Positions 35,933 through 46,178 of a DNA stretch of 64,000 bases are shown here, one piece after another. A model generated the notes under the pieces. That model saw only the letters and a program-made list of their open reading frames with translations. It was not told the origin of the DNA and did not search any database. A program made the translations under genes and the position numbers. Source of the DNA: Haladaptatus sp. DYF46 (GTDB lineage Archaea > Halobacteriota > Halobacteria > Halobacteriales > Haladaptataceae); the NCBI RefSeq assembly GCF_021083305.1, contig NZ_JAJFAY010000010.1, positions 1 to 64,000 of the forward strand, in the 5' to 3' direction. Every line of letters begins with the position of its first letter. The first letter of the stretch is position 1.

Positions 35933-36979
35933 TTAGTCCTCATTCTCATCGCTGGTTTCGTTCCACCGCACTCGAATTTCGTATTGTGTGCCCTCGTCCG
36001 TTTTCGATATCTCTTCAATCAGCTCGACTGTAGCAGGTCGCTTTGTAATCGAGGTCAAGAACGATTCATCGGCTGGAACTTCTATCGGTTCCATTCGCTC
36101 ATATCGCCCGAACACTCGTTCGCGAACGAGGCGAACATACCGAGCAGCTTCATCATGGCTGAGTGACCGTTGTCGTGTTTCTATCTGTTCATCTGCCGTT
36201 GCCGTTCGGTGTGAAAGGACGGCATTCAGCACTGCCCCAATGAGCAATACTAACCGACTGAAATAGAGCCATGTAACCAAAAGAAGAACTGCACCGAGAA
36301 CACCCGAGGCACTCGAACCAACCACCTGGACATAGATTTGAAACAAGCCCTGAAGCGCTGTCCATCCCACGGCCGCAAATACTGTTCCAGGCAAAACTCC
36401 ACGGGGCGTGGTTTCAACGCCAGGAAAGAGATAATACATCGGGAAAAATGCGATGACGAGTGCCACGATCAACACGATCGGGTTGAGCAATTCGATGAAT
36501 GGAACTGCAGGAAAGAGGGCGAGCAGTGTGCCTGCAACGATCGTCGCAATCACCGCAAACCCAATCGCGAACAGGACGATGAGCCCGTCACGTATCTGGT
36601 CGAGAATGGATCCATCTGTTTCAGCTGCATAGATCTCGGAGAAGGCAGTATGCAATCCCCGGAAGAGCTTCAATGCCCCCCATGTGAGCGTTACAATCCC
36701 GACGATCGAAGCGCTTGCTCGCCCCTGTTCACTTTCGAGGGTTGTTTCTGCGAGATCACCGATCGCGGGAGAAAGGGAATCTGCAAAGTTGATTACTTGG
36801 GTTTGTAAGTTGGTGCTCCCAATGGCTGCAAATGCTAAAAATGCAAGCAGAAGCAGAGGTAGAAGAGAGATGAATGCATGGTATGCGATACTCCCAGCGA
36901 GAAACGTTACCCGCTTTTCCTGTATTTCTGTTCGAACCGACTGAGCGACTGTGATACCGTTCTGAACTGATAACGACAT
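35933..36979 (-). CDS. YihY/BrkB-family membrane protein
   Basis: 348 residues. Six membrane helices of the YihY/virulence-factor-BrkB family, with the hallmark AYHAFISLLPLLLLAFLAF, WGALKLFRGLHTAFSEIY and LPGTVFAAVGWTALQG. C-terminal acidic cytoplasmic tail of about 75 residues. Function in archaea unknown; perhaps a transporter. 47 bp upstream of mscS, same strand. Confidence 0.9.
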   Translation of the reverse strand: MSLSVQNGITVAQSVRTEIQEKRVTFLAGSIAYHAFISLLPLLLLAFLAFAAIGSTNLQTQVINFADSLSPAIGDLAETTLESEQGRASASIVGIVTLTWGALKLFRGLHTAFSEIYAAETDGSILDQIRDGLIVLFAIGFAVIATIVAGTLLALFPAVPFIELLNPIVLIVALVIAFFPMYYLFPGVETTPRGVLPGTVFAAVGWTALQGLFQIYVQVVGSSASGVLGAVLLLVTWLYFSRLVLLIGAVLNAVLSHRTATADEQIETRQRSLSHDEAARYVRLVRERVFGRYERMEPIEVPADESFLTSITKRPATVELIEEISKTDEGTQYEIRVRWNETSDENED

Positions 36980-37034
36980 AATCGATAACGGTGGTTTGAT
37001 CTTCGGGTTCTACCAACGAGACACGATTACCGTC

Positions 37035-37277
37035 CTATTCGGGTTTCCAGTCCAGCTTGATGGTCACCGATTCGCGACTCCCACGGAGGACGGATGACGA
37101 TTCTCGAGTGCCGATTTCATACCCGACAGAGTCCGCTGGTGAGAGCGTCACCGTTTTATTGCCGACATCGATGTTGGAGTTTCCACCTTCTCGAAGTTCA
37201 TGTGCAATTGCTTGCAATCGATCAGCGACTTTTTCTCGTGAGAGCTTCTCCTCATTGAGTATTTTTTCAGATATCAC
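37035..37277 (-). CDS. amphi-Trp domain protein
   Basis: 80 residues. LSREKVADRLQAIAHELREG, then a beta half ending ESVTIKLDWKPE with the Trp near the C terminus: the amphi-Trp family, widespread in haloarchaea, of unknown role. Stand-alone form. Confidence 0.8.
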   Translation of the reverse strand: MISEKILNEEKLSREKVADRLQAIAHELREGGNSNIDVGNKTVTLSPADSVGYEIGTRESSSVLRGSRESVTIKLDWKPE

Positions 37278-37388
37278 TGATAGCTATCTCAAACATGTCG
37301 GATAGGTGTTTTGGGCAATGAGTTCGGTTGCTCATTGTCGTTTTAGCGCCTGAAAAAGTCAAACAAAGGTGGTCCGAGTATCCACTGG

Positions 37389-39647
37389 CTATTCTGCCTC
37401 AGACCTCCCATTTTCGGGTTCTGATCGCTTACTGCGATGCTCAATCTCTGCATATCGATCTCTCATACGCGCAGTAACGCTTGGAGGGACTTCGACGAAC
37501 GCATTTTCGAAGTGCTCTTTCGTAATCCGGACTGTCCCGATCATCTCTTCAAGCTCTTCCGGTGAACTGCTGATAATGAGCTCCCGTGCGGCTGTCATCG
37601 TTGCCTCACGTACGACTGCCTCAATATCGGCACCGACATAGTCCTCCGTTTCTGCAGCAAGCCACTCTAAGTCGACATCGCCAGCTAATGGCTTGTCGCG
37701 GGTGTGCACCGAGAAGATTGCCTCTCGCCCTTCTTCGTCCGGAACTGGCACATGAATGTGCCGATCAAGCCGTCCTGGTCGGACGAGTGCATCGTCAATG
37801 AGATCTGGACGATTGGTTGTCGCGATAACGACGACATCCTCAAGAGTTTCCAGGCCATCGAGCTCGGTCAACAACTGAGAGACAACGCGTTCAGAGACCC
37901 CTGAATCGCCCGTTTGCTGCCCACGTTCCCCCGCGATGGAATCGAGTTCGTCGAAGAACACAATAGTGGGCGCATTCTCACGTGCCTTACTGAAGACTTC
38001 GCGGACACCTTTCTCAGATTCACCAACCCATTTGCTCAGGAGCTCCGGGCCTTTGACTGAGATGAAATTGCTCTCTGACTCGTTGGCAACTGCCTTTGCT
38101 AACAGCGTTTTTCCGGTTCCTGGTGGCCCATAGAGAAGGATTCCTTTTGGCGTGGTTAGATCAAGCTCGTCGAATACCTCGGGATAGGCAAGCGGCCACT
38201 GAATTGTCTCGCGGAGGCGCTCTTTTGTGTCCTCCAGACCGCCGACGTCCTGCCACGTCACATCGGGCACTTCCACGAATACTTCCCGGAGTGCCGAAGG
38301 CTCGATGCCGTGGAACGCCTGTCGGAAGTCTTTCTCGGTGACTTCGAGTGTCTCGAGGAACTCAGCATCAATTTCATCAGCGGCAAGGTCGATCTGCGGA
38401 CGGACACGTCGAAGGGCAGCCATCGCCGCTTCTTTCGTGAGCGAGGCAATATCGGCGCCAACGAACCCATGTGTTTTCTCAGCGTACTCATCGAGGTCAA
38501 TCTCTTCGGCGATGGGCATTCCACGCGTGTGGACGTGGAGGATCTGCGTTCGTCCGTCCTTGTCGGGGACACCGATCTCGATTTCACGATCGAATCGGCC
38601 GCCCCGGCGGAGCGCCGGGTCGATTGCATCGACACGGTTTGTTGCACCGATGACAGTCACTTGCCCTCGTGTTTCGAGGCCATCCATCAATGAGAGAAGC
38701 TGTGCGACCACTCGTCTCTCGACGTCACCGCTCGTCTCTCCACGCTTGGGCGCAATCGAGTCTAGTTCATCGAGGAAGACGATTGCGGGTGTGTTTTCCT
38801 CAGCCTCTTCGAACACGTCGCGGAGTTGTTCTTCACTCTCGCCATAATACTTCGACATGATCTCTGGCCCGGAGATCGTCTGGAAGTGGGCGTCTATTTC
38901 GTTGGCAACGGCTTTTGCGATGAGAGTTTTGCCCGTCCCAGGCGGACCATGGAGAAGTACTCCTCTCGGTGGTTCGACGCCAAGCTGTTGGAACAACTCC
39001 GGGTGGCGCATCGGGAGCTCGATCATCTCGCGAACCTGTTCAAGTTCGTCTTCGAGCCCACCAATGTCCTCGTACGTCACCATCGGCGCGCTAGATTCTA
39101 CTCCTTCGTTTGTCTCTGTTGGCAGATGTTCTGTTGCTTGCTCGCCCACCTCGACAGTCGTTGCATCGGTGATGACGACCGGTCCAGTGGGATCGGTACT
39201 GGCAATCTGTAGGGGAATCGTTTGATTCGAGCCAGCAAACAGTGACCCGATACCCAATGAGATACGAACTGTTTGTCCTTCCTGTACGACTTGTCCAGAG
39301 AGCCGATTCCGAATGAGCTTGCCCACATTGCCCCGAATGCGAAGAGACTGTGGAAGTACAATCGTGACATTGTCTGCCGACCTGACGTCGGCACGTTCAA
39401 CTGCTACTTGTCCATCGATGCCGACGTTCACTGCATTGCGGAACTCTCCATCAATGCGGATCACATTTTGATCTTGGGATCCCGTATAGCCGGGCCACAC
39501 CCGGGCGATGGTACTGGCACCTTGTGGGCCAGCGAGAAGGACATAGTCACCACTCTGGACATCGAGTTCGTCCATGATTGTTCGATTGATCACGGCAAGC
39601 CCGCGACCCGCGTCTTTCTTGTGTAATGGTTTTACTGTGAGTTTCAT
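37389..39647 (-). CDS. cdc48: CDC48/VAT-family AAA+ ATPase
   Basis: 752 residues. N-terminal double-psi barrel substrate domain (1-190). D1 ATPase with Walker A GPPGTGKT at 234-241 and Walker B FLDELDS near 291; D2 with Walker A at 507-514 and FFDELDS. Both have arginine-finger regions. A hexameric unfoldase that feeds proteins to the proteasome. It follows the Hsp20 gene by 19 bp, forming a protein-quality unit. Poorly conserved acidic C-terminal tail. Confidence 0.96.
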   Translation of the reverse strand: MKLTVKPLHKKDAGRGLAVINRTIMDELDVQSGDYVLLAGPQGASTIARVWPGYTGSQDQNVIRIDGEFRNAVNVGIDGQVAVERADVRSADNVTIVLPQSLRIRGNVGKLIRNRLSGQVVQEGQTVRISLGIGSLFAGSNQTIPLQIASTDPTGPVVITDATTVEVGEQATEHLPTETNEGVESSAPMVTYEDIGGLEDELEQVREMIELPMRHPELFQQLGVEPPRGVLLHGPPGTGKTLIAKAVANEIDAHFQTISGPEIMSKYYGESEEQLRDVFEEAEENTPAIVFLDELDSIAPKRGETSGDVERRVVAQLLSLMDGLETRGQVTVIGATNRVDAIDPALRRGGRFDREIEIGVPDKDGRTQILHVHTRGMPIAEEIDLDEYAEKTHGFVGADIASLTKEAAMAALRRVRPQIDLAADEIDAEFLETLEVTEKDFRQAFHGIEPSALREVFVEVPDVTWQDVGGLEDTKERLRETIQWPLAYPEVFDELDLTTPKGILLYGPPGTGKTLLAKAVANESESNFISVKGPELLSKWVGESEKGVREVFSKARENAPTIVFFDELDSIAGERGQQTGDSGVSERVVSQLLTELDGLETLEDVVVIATTNRPDLIDDALVRPGRLDRHIHVPVPDEEGREAIFSVHTRDKPLAGDVDLEWLAAETEDYVGADIEAVVREATMTAARELIISSSPEELEEMIGTVRITKEHFENAFVEVPPSVTARMRDRYAEIEHRSKRSEPENGRSEAE

Positions 39648-39666
39648 TGGTGTCGTGAAAGGGTGG

Positions 39667-40134
39667 TTATTGTATCTCTATTCGGGAGTTATCATCGGCG
39701 TCCGAATCATCACTGGACGGGAGATGCACTTCGAGGACACCATTTCGATAGCTCGCAGAGATCGCATCCTTATCGATCGCTACCGGAATGCGGAGTCGCT
39801 CGTAGACGTGACGCTGCTGACCGTATGCGGACGACCCCACATCTTTAGGTGATTCCTCTGAACGATTCTGAGTACCACGTATCGTGAGAATATCATCCTC
39901 GAAACGGAGGTTGATTTCATCCTTTTCGAAGCCAGGCAGGTCAGCAGTAACGATGTAACCACTCTCCACTGGCTCAGCAGTAAGGTTTATCGAGAACTCC
40001 CGCATAGAGGCGTGATTCGTCTCGGAACTCAGTTTCTGCTGGTAGTTGGTTCCAAAGGTGCCGTCCCCAATCATTGATCGATGCATCTGTTCGATCATCT
40101 TTTCTAGTTGAGTGAATGAATTTGGTTGACGCAT
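39667..40134 (-). CDS. Hsp20/alpha-crystallin small heat-shock protein
   Basis: 155 residues from ATG 40134; the upstream open part is not conserved-looking. ACD domain: [40 protein letters not shown] and [12 protein letters not shown] (the GVL motif). An ATP-independent holdase. Likely TATA at 40165-40173 (TTTTTATAG on the minus strand), about 30 bp before the start. Co-directional with cdc48. Confidence 0.92.
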   Translation of the reverse strand: MRQPNSFTQLEKMIEQMHRSMIGDGTFGTNYQQKLSSETNHASMREFSINLTAEPVESGYIVTADLPGFEKDEINLRFEDDILTIRGTQNRSEESPKDVGSSAYGQQRHVYERLRIPVAIDKDAISASYRNGVLEVHLPSSDDSDADDNSRIEIQ

Positions 40135-40274
40135 TTTACAACATATTATGATTGTTTGAACTTCTATAAAAATGTATCGAGGGCCATGATAGCAATCCAC
40201 ATAATAATTCCTGTACAAGAGACTCTGAGCCGCCACATTTGAGAAAAGGAAGGCATGAACGGAATCACTCTGGA

Positions 40275-40297
40275 AGTATCCTATTTAAGAGGATACT
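40275..40297. promoter_or_regulatory. inverted repeat around a TATA-like core
   Basis: Perfect 8-bp arms AGTATCCT and AGGATACT with ATTTAAG between. It lies between the divergent hsp20 and DHH genes, 71 bp before the latter. TATTTAA in the centre could be its TATA box, so a protein bound here would block it. Arms resemble the ATCC..GGAT arms at 34168-34221. Confidence 0.45.
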
Positions 40298-40367
40298 ATC
40301 GTTGTGTTATTGCTCAACCCCCAACTAGCCTATAGATTCATACACGTGTAGTTGAATTATTCTTATT

Positions 40368-41357
40368 GTGACTCGTGCACAGCAAGTCGTTGATCATCTG
40401 CAGAATCAGGAATCACTGCTTATCGTTTGCCATAACAATCCGGATCCTGACTACCTTGCGAGTGCACTTGCGCTCAAACGAATTGGAGAGTACGCTGGAG
40501 TTGAAACGATTACTATTGCATACAATGGTGGAATCTCCCACCAACAAAATCGAGCTCTCGTCAATCATCTCGATATCCCATTAGCGAACTTTGAAAACGA
40601 ACTGCTAGAGAAACACGATAGTGTAGCATTCGTCGACCATTCGGTTCCTGGCGAGAACAATGATGTCCCATCGACTGCTGACATCGATATCGTTCTCGAT
40701 CATCATCCAGCAACGCATGTAACAGCCGATGTTATCGACCGGCGTGTGAACGTAGGTTCGACCGCGACAATTTTGGTTGAATATCTACACGATCTTCAGA
40801 TCATTCCCGAAAGTGATCTTGCAACCGCACTGTTGATCGGCATTCGCTCCGATACACTTGGGTTTACACGCAAAGTGTCGGCCCAAGAATATGCTGCAGC
40901 AGAGTATCTCCATCCGTTTATCGATCAAGCCCTTTTTACAAACCTGTTGAATGTCCCGTATACGCCAGAGACGATCGATGCACTGAGTGAGGCAATTGAA
41001 AATCGCAAAATCCAGCAGTCCTCCTTGATCTCTTTTGCTGGAGAGACCACTGAGCGAGACGCCCTTCCACAGGCAGCTGATTTTCTGTTGAACCTCCAAG
41101 GAATCGATATTGCAGTCGTTTTCGGCGTCATCAACGATGAGGTTCAGTTTAGTGCACGGTCGGCCGACCCAGCTACCAACGTCGGAGAATTGCTTGACCA
41201 AACATTTGGCTCGATGGGGAGCCTAGGAGGTCATCACCAAATGGCTGGCGGGTGTGTCCCTTTCCCCAAAGACGACGAAGACTATGATGAGATAATTAAG
41301 ATTGCAACCTCACTTATCACGAATCGACTATTCCGCGAACTCGCAGATTTTAGATGA
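40368..41357 (+). CDS. DHH-family phosphoesterase (NrnA/RecJ-like)
   Basis: 329 residues, GTG start. DHH domain: VCHNNPDPDYLASALAL (motif I), VDHS (motif II), VLDHHPA (motif III, the DHH), NVGSTATILVEY, then DHHA1 with FGSMGSLGGHHQMAGG (GGGHxxAAG motif). Mn-dependent hydrolysis of nanoRNA, cyclic dinucleotide or pAp-like substrates. It stands alone and lacks the N-terminal TrkA/RCK domains of some haloarchaeal relatives. Confidence 0.92.
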   Translation: MTRAQQVVDHLQNQESLLIVCHNNPDPDYLASALALKRIGEYAGVETITIAYNGGISHQQNRALVNHLDIPLANFENELLEKHDSVAFVDHSVPGENNDVPSTADIDIVLDHHPATHVTADVIDRRVNVGSTATILVEYLHDLQIIPESDLATALLIGIRSDTLGFTRKVSAQEYAAAEYLHPFIDQALFTNLLNVPYTPETIDALSEAIENRKIQQSSLISFAGETTERDALPQAADFLLNLQGIDIAVVFGVINDEVQFSARSADPATNVGELLDQTFGSMGSLGGHHQMAGGCVPFPKDDEDYDEIIKIATSLITNRLFRELADFR

Positions 41358-41567
41358 CCGATAGTGCGTATTCTCGTCGCTAGTCGGAGGTCAAATGTTA
41401 AGGACAGGGTATGTACCCTCACGCTTAAAATGAGCAGACCTTAGAATATGAGCGAAAAAGGACTAAGGCATAGGACAGGGGATGGAAACAGGTTGCTCAG
41501 AATCATCTCGGAGATGGCTTCAGGGATTTTATATAGGTGCAAGCAACGTTGATTTAGAGAGAAACCA

Positions 41568-42812
41568 ATGGTATCAGTGCTAACTGTCGCCGGGGTAGCC
41601 GTCGCCGTATTCGTTGGGTTCAATATTGGTGGCTCATCGACGGGTGTGGCGTTCGGCCCAGCAGTTGGTTCACGTCTCCTTCGGAAGGCAACCGCAGCAG
41701 CCCTGTTCGTTGGCTTTGGCTTTCTCGGAGCATGGACCGTCGGTCGGAACGTCATCGCGACGATGAGCAGCAGTATCGTACCAGCAACCCAATTCACGCC
41801 TGCTGCGAGCGTCGCCGTCTTGTTTTTCACCGGCGCGTCACTCCTTATTTCGAATCTCTACGGCGTTCCAGCCTCAACCTCAATGACAGCCGTTGGCGCC
41901 ATCGTTGGGCTGGGCCTTGCGTCGAACACACTCAATCAGGCACTGATGTTTACTATTGTCTCAGCATGGATCGTCGCGCCGCTGATCAGCCTCTGCATCG
42001 GAATCGTGGTTGGACGTTACATCTACCCGTATCTGGATCGCTATGTCGCGTTCACAAAGTTTGATCTCCACTTCATCCAAGTCGACCGATCTGGGACGAT
42101 TCCTCGACTCTACCTGAATCCGAACGCAACACGGCAGGACATTCTTGGATCACTCTCGGTGGTTGTCATTGCGTGTTACATGGCGTTTTCGGCGGGGGCG
42201 TCAAACGCAGCGAACGCTGTGGCTCCGCTCGTCAGCGAAGGGGGGTCGCTCACCGTCAATCAGGGTGTCCTGCTCGCGGTCGTAGCCTTCGGTCTAGGCA
42301 GCTTCACTATCGCCCGTCGCACGCTAGAGACGGTAGGAGATGATATTACGGAGTTACCAATTCTCGCTTCACTGATTGTCTCCATAGTCGGTGGCACTAT
42401 CATCACGATTCTGTCCTACTTCGGAATCCCGGCGAGTCTCGCAGTAAGTACGACATCGGCGATTATTGGACTTGGATGGGGTCGGGCAAGCCGAGCAGCA
42501 ACACTCGTGGAGTTTGCGACGCCGGAACGGGAACATCCGGATTTAGAGGTTGCGACAGGAGCGCTGGTCACTTCCCGCGCCGAGGATATGCCTGCAAGCC
42601 CAACGATCGGTGATATTGCCCGTCACGAGGAACCGGCGGAAAAGCCGGAGGAACTGCCAGACGTGCCGGACGTTGGTGCGGAGGGGCCGGCGGATCTCGA
42701 CCAGCGGAGCCTGTTCGACTCGGCGGCGGCCAAACGTATCGTTACAATGTGGGTGTTGACGCCCTCGCTAGCAGTTGTTGCCTCCTATCCGGTATTTGCA
42801 TTTTTGCTGTGA
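41568..42812 (+). CDS. PiT-family inorganic phosphate transporter
   Basis: 414 residues, about ten membrane helices in two halves. The repeats are FVGFNIGGSSTGVAFGPAVG at the N terminus (a variant of GANDxxN) and YMAFSAGASNAANAVAPLVS later. An acidic loop of about 75 residues separates the last helix. Imports phosphate with cations. TATA-like TTTTATATA (about 41528-41536) lies 32 bp before the start. The long N-terminal gap and variant GANN-type motif suggest a divergent branch. Confidence 0.88.
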   Translation: MVSVLTVAGVAVAVFVGFNIGGSSTGVAFGPAVGSRLLRKATAAALFVGFGFLGAWTVGRNVIATMSSSIVPATQFTPAASVAVLFFTGASLLISNLYGVPASTSMTAVGAIVGLGLASNTLNQALMFTIVSAWIVAPLISLCIGIVVGRYIYPYLDRYVAFTKFDLHFIQVDRSGTIPRLYLNPNATRQDILGSLSVVVIACYMAFSAGASNAANAVAPLVSEGGSLTVNQGVLLAVVAFGLGSFTIARRTLETVGDDITELPILASLIVSIVGGTIITILSYFGIPASLAVSTTSAIIGLGWGRASRAATLVEFATPEREHPDLEVATGALVTSRAEDMPASPTIGDIARHEEPAEKPEELPDVPDVGAEGPADLDQRSLFDSAAAKRIVTMWVLTPSLAVVASYPVFAFLL

Positions 42813-42837
42813 ACGTGGTTTGACTGATCTCGCGTAA

Positions 42838-43073
42838 ACAATATCGACGACGTCACGAAAGAACTGATGGCCTGCACCGGTCCGCATCACATCCATCGTA
42901 ACGCCTTCTGCAAACACATGGCCGCCGTCGAAACCGCGACTGATGACGGCACACTCGACGCTTTCCCGTCCGAGGACGACGAGACCAAACCCGAAGACTG
43001 CGACTGCGCTGGTCTCAATGGCTTCCCGTGCTGGCCATGCGTGAGAACCGGACGGAAAGAACTACCGAACTAA
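42838..43073 (+). pseudogene. SWIM zinc-finger gene fragment, copy 3
   Basis: Begins at NIDDVTKELMACTGPHHIHR, 26 bp after the PiT stop, and runs to RTGRKELPN stop. The second Cys of the SWIM CxC is Gly (CTGPHH), so a zinc ligand is lost and the N-terminal half is missing. About 80 percent alike in DNA to copy 4 (44041), and in direct repeat with it around the toxin-antitoxin pair. Confidence 0.8.
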
Positions 43074-43153
43074 CAACGGATTCTGACGCTGATTATTTTC
43101 TCTTCATCCACTGGCCCATTAGCTCACTAACTACCGGAGAACCTTTTTGCTCC

Positions 43154-43174
43154 TGTAGGTACAACGTACCCACA
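43154..43174 (+). promoter_or_regulatory. palindromic operator before the antitoxin
   Basis: TGTAGGTAC-AAC-GTACCCACA, 9-bp arms with one mismatch, ending 2 bp before the antitoxin ATG. The typical place and shape for RHH self-repression. Confidence 0.65.
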
Positions 43175-43176
43175 CC

Positions 43177-43479
43177 ATGAGCACTCGGAAAGTCAACTTT
43201 CGTCTTCCAGAAGAACTCGTGACTCATGCCGATATCGCTGCTGAAGTCACGCACAAAAATCGAACCGAACTCCTCATCGAAGCACTCCGAGAGTACCTCA
43301 AGGAAATCGAATCAGAAGAGAGCTTTCAGGAAGCAGTCGTTGAACTCTACCTCGCAGACGAGCTTGATTTCGAAATACTAACGGACATAATCGGTCGACA
43401 GGACGCAGAAGCAGTCCGTACCTCAAAGCAACTCCTCGATCAGGGAGACGACCTTGCCGACAAACTCGCAGATTTGTAG
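43177..43479 (+). CDS. RHH antitoxin
   Basis: 100 residues. N-terminal ribbon-helix-helix (RKVNFRLPEELVTHADIAA, then NRTELLIEALREYLKE), then an acidic helical tail that would cover the toxin. It directly abuts the PIN gene (stop 43479, next ATG 43480) and lies just after a palindrome. Probable DNA-binding antitoxin of a type II (VapBC-like) module. Confidence 0.85.
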   Translation: MSTRKVNFRLPEELVTHADIAAEVTHKNRTELLIEALREYLKEIESEESFQEAVVELYLADELDFEILTDIIGRQDAEAVRTSKQLLDQGDDLADKLADL

Positions 43480-43983
43480 ATGTTGGTTATCGATACAAGC
43501 GCGTTCATTTCTCTCGCGATTGGTGATGTCCTTGATGACGTACTATCTGAATACGACGTCGTAACGACGACACTCGTCATCGAGGAACTTGAATCGACTG
43601 CAGAATATGATGATGTCCACGGTCACGGGGCACTAGCCGTCCTCGAACGTTCCGATTGCTTCGAGATTCTGGATACCTCTGCATCAGAATTTTCTTCGAG
43701 TCGAATCGATGCTGGCGAGGCGAGCTGTGTCGCGGCCGTTGATACGACCGATGCAGCGTTTCTCATCACAGACGACTTCCGGGCACTTCCTGAACTCACT
43801 ACTCTTGTCTCGGCCGATGTTGCTCTTTCACCAATTCTTCTCCGTGCACTCGTCAAACGTGATGTCCTTACTGATTCTGAAGCTCGATCTGCACTCGATA
43901 CGATTGCACGTGATCGGGACTGGCTTGGTGCGCCAATCTATCGATATGCACAACGTCTCTTTGAAGGTGAGCCGGGGACATAA
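43480..43983 (+). CDS. PIN-domain toxin
   Basis: 167 residues. PIN nuclease acidic residues visible: VIDTSAF (first Asp), VIEELESTAEY (Glu), DAGEASCVAAV (Glu) and ITDDFRAL (Asp pair). Likely a VapC-like ribonuclease cutting tRNA or rRNA. Starts one base after the antitoxin stop. The whole module sits between two SWIM fragments. Confidence 0.85.
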   Translation: MLVIDTSAFISLAIGDVLDDVLSEYDVVTTTLVIEELESTAEYDDVHGHGALAVLERSDCFEILDTSASEFSSSRIDAGEASCVAAVDTTDAAFLITDDFRALPELTTLVSADVALSPILLRALVKRDVLTDSEARSALDTIARDRDWLGAPIYRYAQRLFEGEPGT

Positions 43984-44040
43984 TCACCCGAGAGCGACTA
44001 CTGAATACGGATCGCAAAAGAACTCGGGAGGAAGATCACG

Positions 44041-44262
44041 ATGCATGACGTGATAGCGTGCGTGTGCCCGCACCACGTCCACCGGAACGCCTTCTGCAAG
44101 CACATGGCTGCCGTCGAGAATGCAGCCGACGACGGAACACTCGACGCATTCCCCTCGGAGGACGACGACGAGACCAAACCCAAAGACTGCGACTGTGACG
44201 GCCTTAACGGGTTCCCGTGCTGGCCGTGCGTGAGAACGGGACGGAAAGAACTGCCGAACTAA
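44041..44262 (+). pseudogene. SWIM zinc-finger gene fragment, copy 4
   Basis: A 73-residue frame MHDVIACVCPHHVHRNAFCKH to RTGRKELPN. The zinc core is intact but the whole N-terminal domain is absent, joined to unrelated DNA 57 bp after the PIN stop. It could be expressed as a minimal zinc protein, but most likely is a fragment. Confidence 0.75.
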
Positions 44263-44315
44263 TCACCGCTTCAACCCTTTTAATTGCTACTTCGGCGTGT
44301 AATACAGAGTGATCA

Positions 44316-44332
44316 GGCTCTGTTGAAATCCT
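44316..44332 (+). repeat. solo IS5-type terminal repeat
   Basis: GGCTCTGTTGAAATCCT, identical to the left end of IS copy A (22806), with no transposase or matching right end nearby. A footprint of a lost element or of recombination. Confidence 0.6.
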
Positions 44333-44471
44333 AGTCGAACAATATCTTCACCTCTAAAACAACTGATCAGTAGATGTGTACTGAATGTAATCTCCCGACC
44401 AATGCTTACTTCCCGACAGATACTGCACTGTAGCACTAATGTGGGTGGGGTTTCACGTAGTGGCCTATCTG

Positions 44472-44741
44472 CTACTCCTTTTCCTCCCTTTTCGAGATGA
44501 CAAGAATCGTTGCGATAACCACGAAGATGGCGATCTGTATAAGTATCGCTTTGGGGCTGACACCCGTCAAGAATTCAAAAGGGGTACCTTCAGCCAGCCG
44601 CCGACCAAGTGGTGTCTCTGAGAAGTTGAAAACAAGATTGATTAGTACAAACGCCAGCCGTGCGAGTAATACAACGGCGATGATCGTGAAAGCCCATTCA
44701 AAAACCGTTTTACTGAGTGAATTGGGCTGATTAGTACCCAT
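44472..44741 (-). CDS. small membrane protein
   Basis: 89 residues with two predicted helices (about 15-35 and 65-82), the ends charged (LGRRLAEGTPF between, KREEKE last). No recognised family. Divergent from the next gene by 113 bp. Confidence 0.6.
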   Translation of the reverse strand: MGTNQPNSLSKTVFEWAFTIIAVVLLARLAFVLINLVFNFSETPLGRRLAEGTPFEFLTGVSPKAILIQIAIFVVIATILVISKREEKE

Positions 44742-44854
44742 CTTACTCGCATTTGTGGGTTCGCGGACTTGACTGTTGCGTCAACTCCCTAAGCAAATAA
44801 GTGGGGAGAAGTTAATTGAGATAAACGATCCCTCTTGACCGGGAACGCAGACCG

Positions 44855-45910
44855 ATGACGACAGAAAATCCTACTGACTCCGTATCTGGAAGTAGAACGC
44901 GGGAGAGTGCCAGTTCGGACGTGAAGGCGTTCATCTACAGAATCGCGCCAGCTGTGGTCCTCTTCTTTCTCTCTCCACTATTCGGTGAATTCCTGCTCGG
45001 CAACCTAAAATTCTCGGAACTGTACCTCCTCCCGTTTCTCGCGTTGCTATACGGGGCTGGGGCACTGTTCATCCGGGAGATTTCACGGCGCGCCGGGCGG
45101 GGCTTCCCGACCATGCTCGTGCTCGCCGTAGCCTACTCACTGATCGAGGAAGGGCTAGTCACACAATTACTCTTCAACGAATCCTACTTCCCAGGGCAAG
45201 CCGAACTGAGCGAAACCTACATCGCGGCGATAGGCATCGATACCTGGATCACGATCATCGTAATCGGCATGCACACCGTCTGGAGTATCTGTATCCCGAT
45301 TATCCTCGTCGAATCGCTCTTCTCGAACCGAGGGACCAACCCGTGGCTTGGAACACGAGGACTGGTGTTGTCGTTCGTGATTTTCGTATTCGGGTCAGTG
45401 TTCATCGGCTACGAGACGTATCTAGAGACGGGTTTCATGGCCTCCGTCCCACAGTTACTGGGTGTTACTACAATTGTCGGCTTGCTCGTCTTCGTTGCGT
45501 ACAGTAATCCCCAGCCACCGGACATCCGCGTCGTGGATGTCTCCCCGAATCCGGTACTCGTCGGCGGGGTAGCCTTCGTTGCCTCGTCGTTGTTCATGCT
45601 CACGGATTACCTGTCGGGCTGGATAGCAGTCGGGACGTGTCTACTCATTATCATGATCTTCTTCATCGTCGCCTCGCCGTGGCCGCACCGACCGGAGTGG
45701 GGTGCCCTCCATCGTCTCGCTCTTACAGGTGGCGGGATACTGACGTACTCGTGGCTGGGTCTGGTGATGGATCCTGAAACGGGCCCTCGGAGCCTTTTCG
45801 ACCAGGTCGGCAGTCTCCTGATCGTCTGCATTGCGATTGAATTGTTCGTGCTTGCTGTGAGAAAATTGCGAACGGATGAAAGTAACTCATCTACTTTGGT
45901 CAACGGATAA
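44855..45910 (+). CDS. multi-helix membrane protein (CPBP-like motif)
   Basis: 351 residues, roughly nine membrane helices. A conserved-looking EEGLVTQLLFN in helix 3 resembles the EExxxR region of CPBP/Abi intramembrane proteases, but the other CPBP motifs are not clear. Function unassigned. Higher GC than its neighbours. Confidence 0.65.
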   Translation: MTTENPTDSVSGSRTRESASSDVKAFIYRIAPAVVLFFLSPLFGEFLLGNLKFSELYLLPFLALLYGAGALFIREISRRAGRGFPTMLVLAVAYSLIEEGLVTQLLFNESYFPGQAELSETYIAAIGIDTWITIIVIGMHTVWSICIPIILVESLFSNRGTNPWLGTRGLVLSFVIFVFGSVFIGYETYLETGFMASVPQLLGVTTIVGLLVFVAYSNPQPPDIRVVDVSPNPVLVGGVAFVASSLFMLTDYLSGWIAVGTCLLIIMIFFIVASPWPHRPEWGALHRLALTGGGILTYSWLGLVMDPETGPRSLFDQVGSLLIVCIAIELFVLAVRKLRTDESNSSTLVNG

Positions 45911-46178
45911 CTCGGTCCGGACACGCCGATTACTGGCGGGAGTTATTGGGGGATCTCTTCGGAGCCAGGTGTTCTCGATACGCTTCTTGAATCGCTCACA
46001 TAGAAGGTTAAGCACCGTGAGTGCAGTCGGTAGTCAATAAACGGCAATAATTTTATCCTCTATCCAACAATCACAGCGTCTGGTCAAGATTGGCGTATGA
46101 TAATGGAGTCGTAATTACGAAATTCCGGCTCTGTTCAAATCCTCAGAGAGTTACATGTTCGCCGTATAATTCGACGAG

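Noticed and set aside
38227-38847. 206-residue + strand frame
   Set aside because: Ser/Arg-rich antisense shadow of cdc48.
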